Assembly: GCF_014695915.1 (NCBI RefSeq)
Contig: NZ_JACJPF010000067.1
Coordinates: 1 to 42,819 of the forward strand
From: Trichocoleus sp. FACHB-40
GTDB taxonomy: Bacteria; Cyanobacteriota; Cyanobacteriia; Cyanobacteriales; FACHB-T130
Length of the DNA: 42,819 bases
Direction of reading: 5' to 3'
Part shown: one piece after another, positions 42,800 to 42,819 of the stretch
Layout: each line of letters opens with the position of its first letter
Position numbering within the stretch: position 1 is the first letter of the stretch
Notes under the pieces: generated by a model
The model's input: only the letters and a program-made list of their open reading frames with translations
Database searches by the model: none
What the model was told of the DNA's origin: nothing
Translations under genes and position numbers: made by a program

Positions 42800-42819
42800 A
42801 TGACCCCTGAACAAAAGGA
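42800..42819 (+). CDS. Start of a gene cut by the window end
   Basis: An ATG at 42800 with the strong ribosome-binding site AGGAGG six bases upstream opens a frame beginning MTPEQK that runs off the window. It lies 50 bp after the retropepsin stop, in the same direction, so an operon is likely. Too little is visible to name the product. Confidence 0.55.

Overview
The window is chromosomal DNA of a cyanobacterium, probably a filamentous or otherwise large-genome species. The octamer GCGATCGC (HIP1) recurs throughout, inside and between genes. The gaps carry short dispersed palindromic repeats of cyanobacterial type, and the gene content is dominated by large multi-domain sensory proteins. I see no rRNA, tRNA, CRISPR array, intact insertion sequence or prophage. 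A species name is not supportable from this sequence alone.

Layout. (1) 211-8778, all minus strand: a signalling block with a REC-histidine kinase, a REC-GGDEF-EAL c-di-GMP protein and a 1688-residue MHYT/PAS/GAF hybrid kinase ending in REC. (2) 8779-9456: a repeat-filled gap with a 163-bp MITE-like element. (3) 9457-13557: two paralogous cyclic-nucleotide-binding-domain histidine kinases around a MarR regulator and a DUF2269-like membrane protein. (4) 13661-19594: a Phd/VapC toxin-antitoxin pair, a HAD phosphatase, an Hsp70-like ATPase with a C-terminal membrane hairpin, a membrane partner of unknown role and a DUF4336 protein. (5) 19634-24170: an antitoxin-like pseudogene, an MtfA-type peptidase and a HelD-like SF1 helicase carrying a nuclease insertion. 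(6) 24582-33240: two near-identical Cache-HAMP histidine kinases flanking a small EamA transporter gene and a minus-strand operon of speD, an ATP-grasp/SET fusion and a stand-alone Cache protein. (7) 33384-38100: a hypothetical protein, a possible 26-residue protein, a GNAT acetyltransferase, and a divergent TetR-zinc ribbon fusion and Rieske oxygenase, then a DUF6745-like protein. (8) 38163-41658: a YpfJ-type metallopeptidase, an HPP membrane protein and a secreted GHL10 glycoside hydrolase. (9) 42085-42819: a small protein coupled to a retropepsin-like aspartic protease, then the start of a further gene.

Working together. The best candidate for an undescribed system is region 6. A pyruvoyl decarboxylase (SpeD) would make an amine, an ATP-grasp enzyme could join it to a carboxylate, and a fused SET domain could methylate a lysine-like amine. 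A Cache protein in the same operon and two kinases with homologous Cache domains could sense the product or its precursor. The gene order is seen in the sequence; the pathway is inference. Elsewhere the window shows repeats invading genes (an in-frame repeat in a kinase ATPase domain), a probable paired operator with translationally coupled leader peptide before the DUF2269-like gene, and a repeat-built coiled coil in the helicase.
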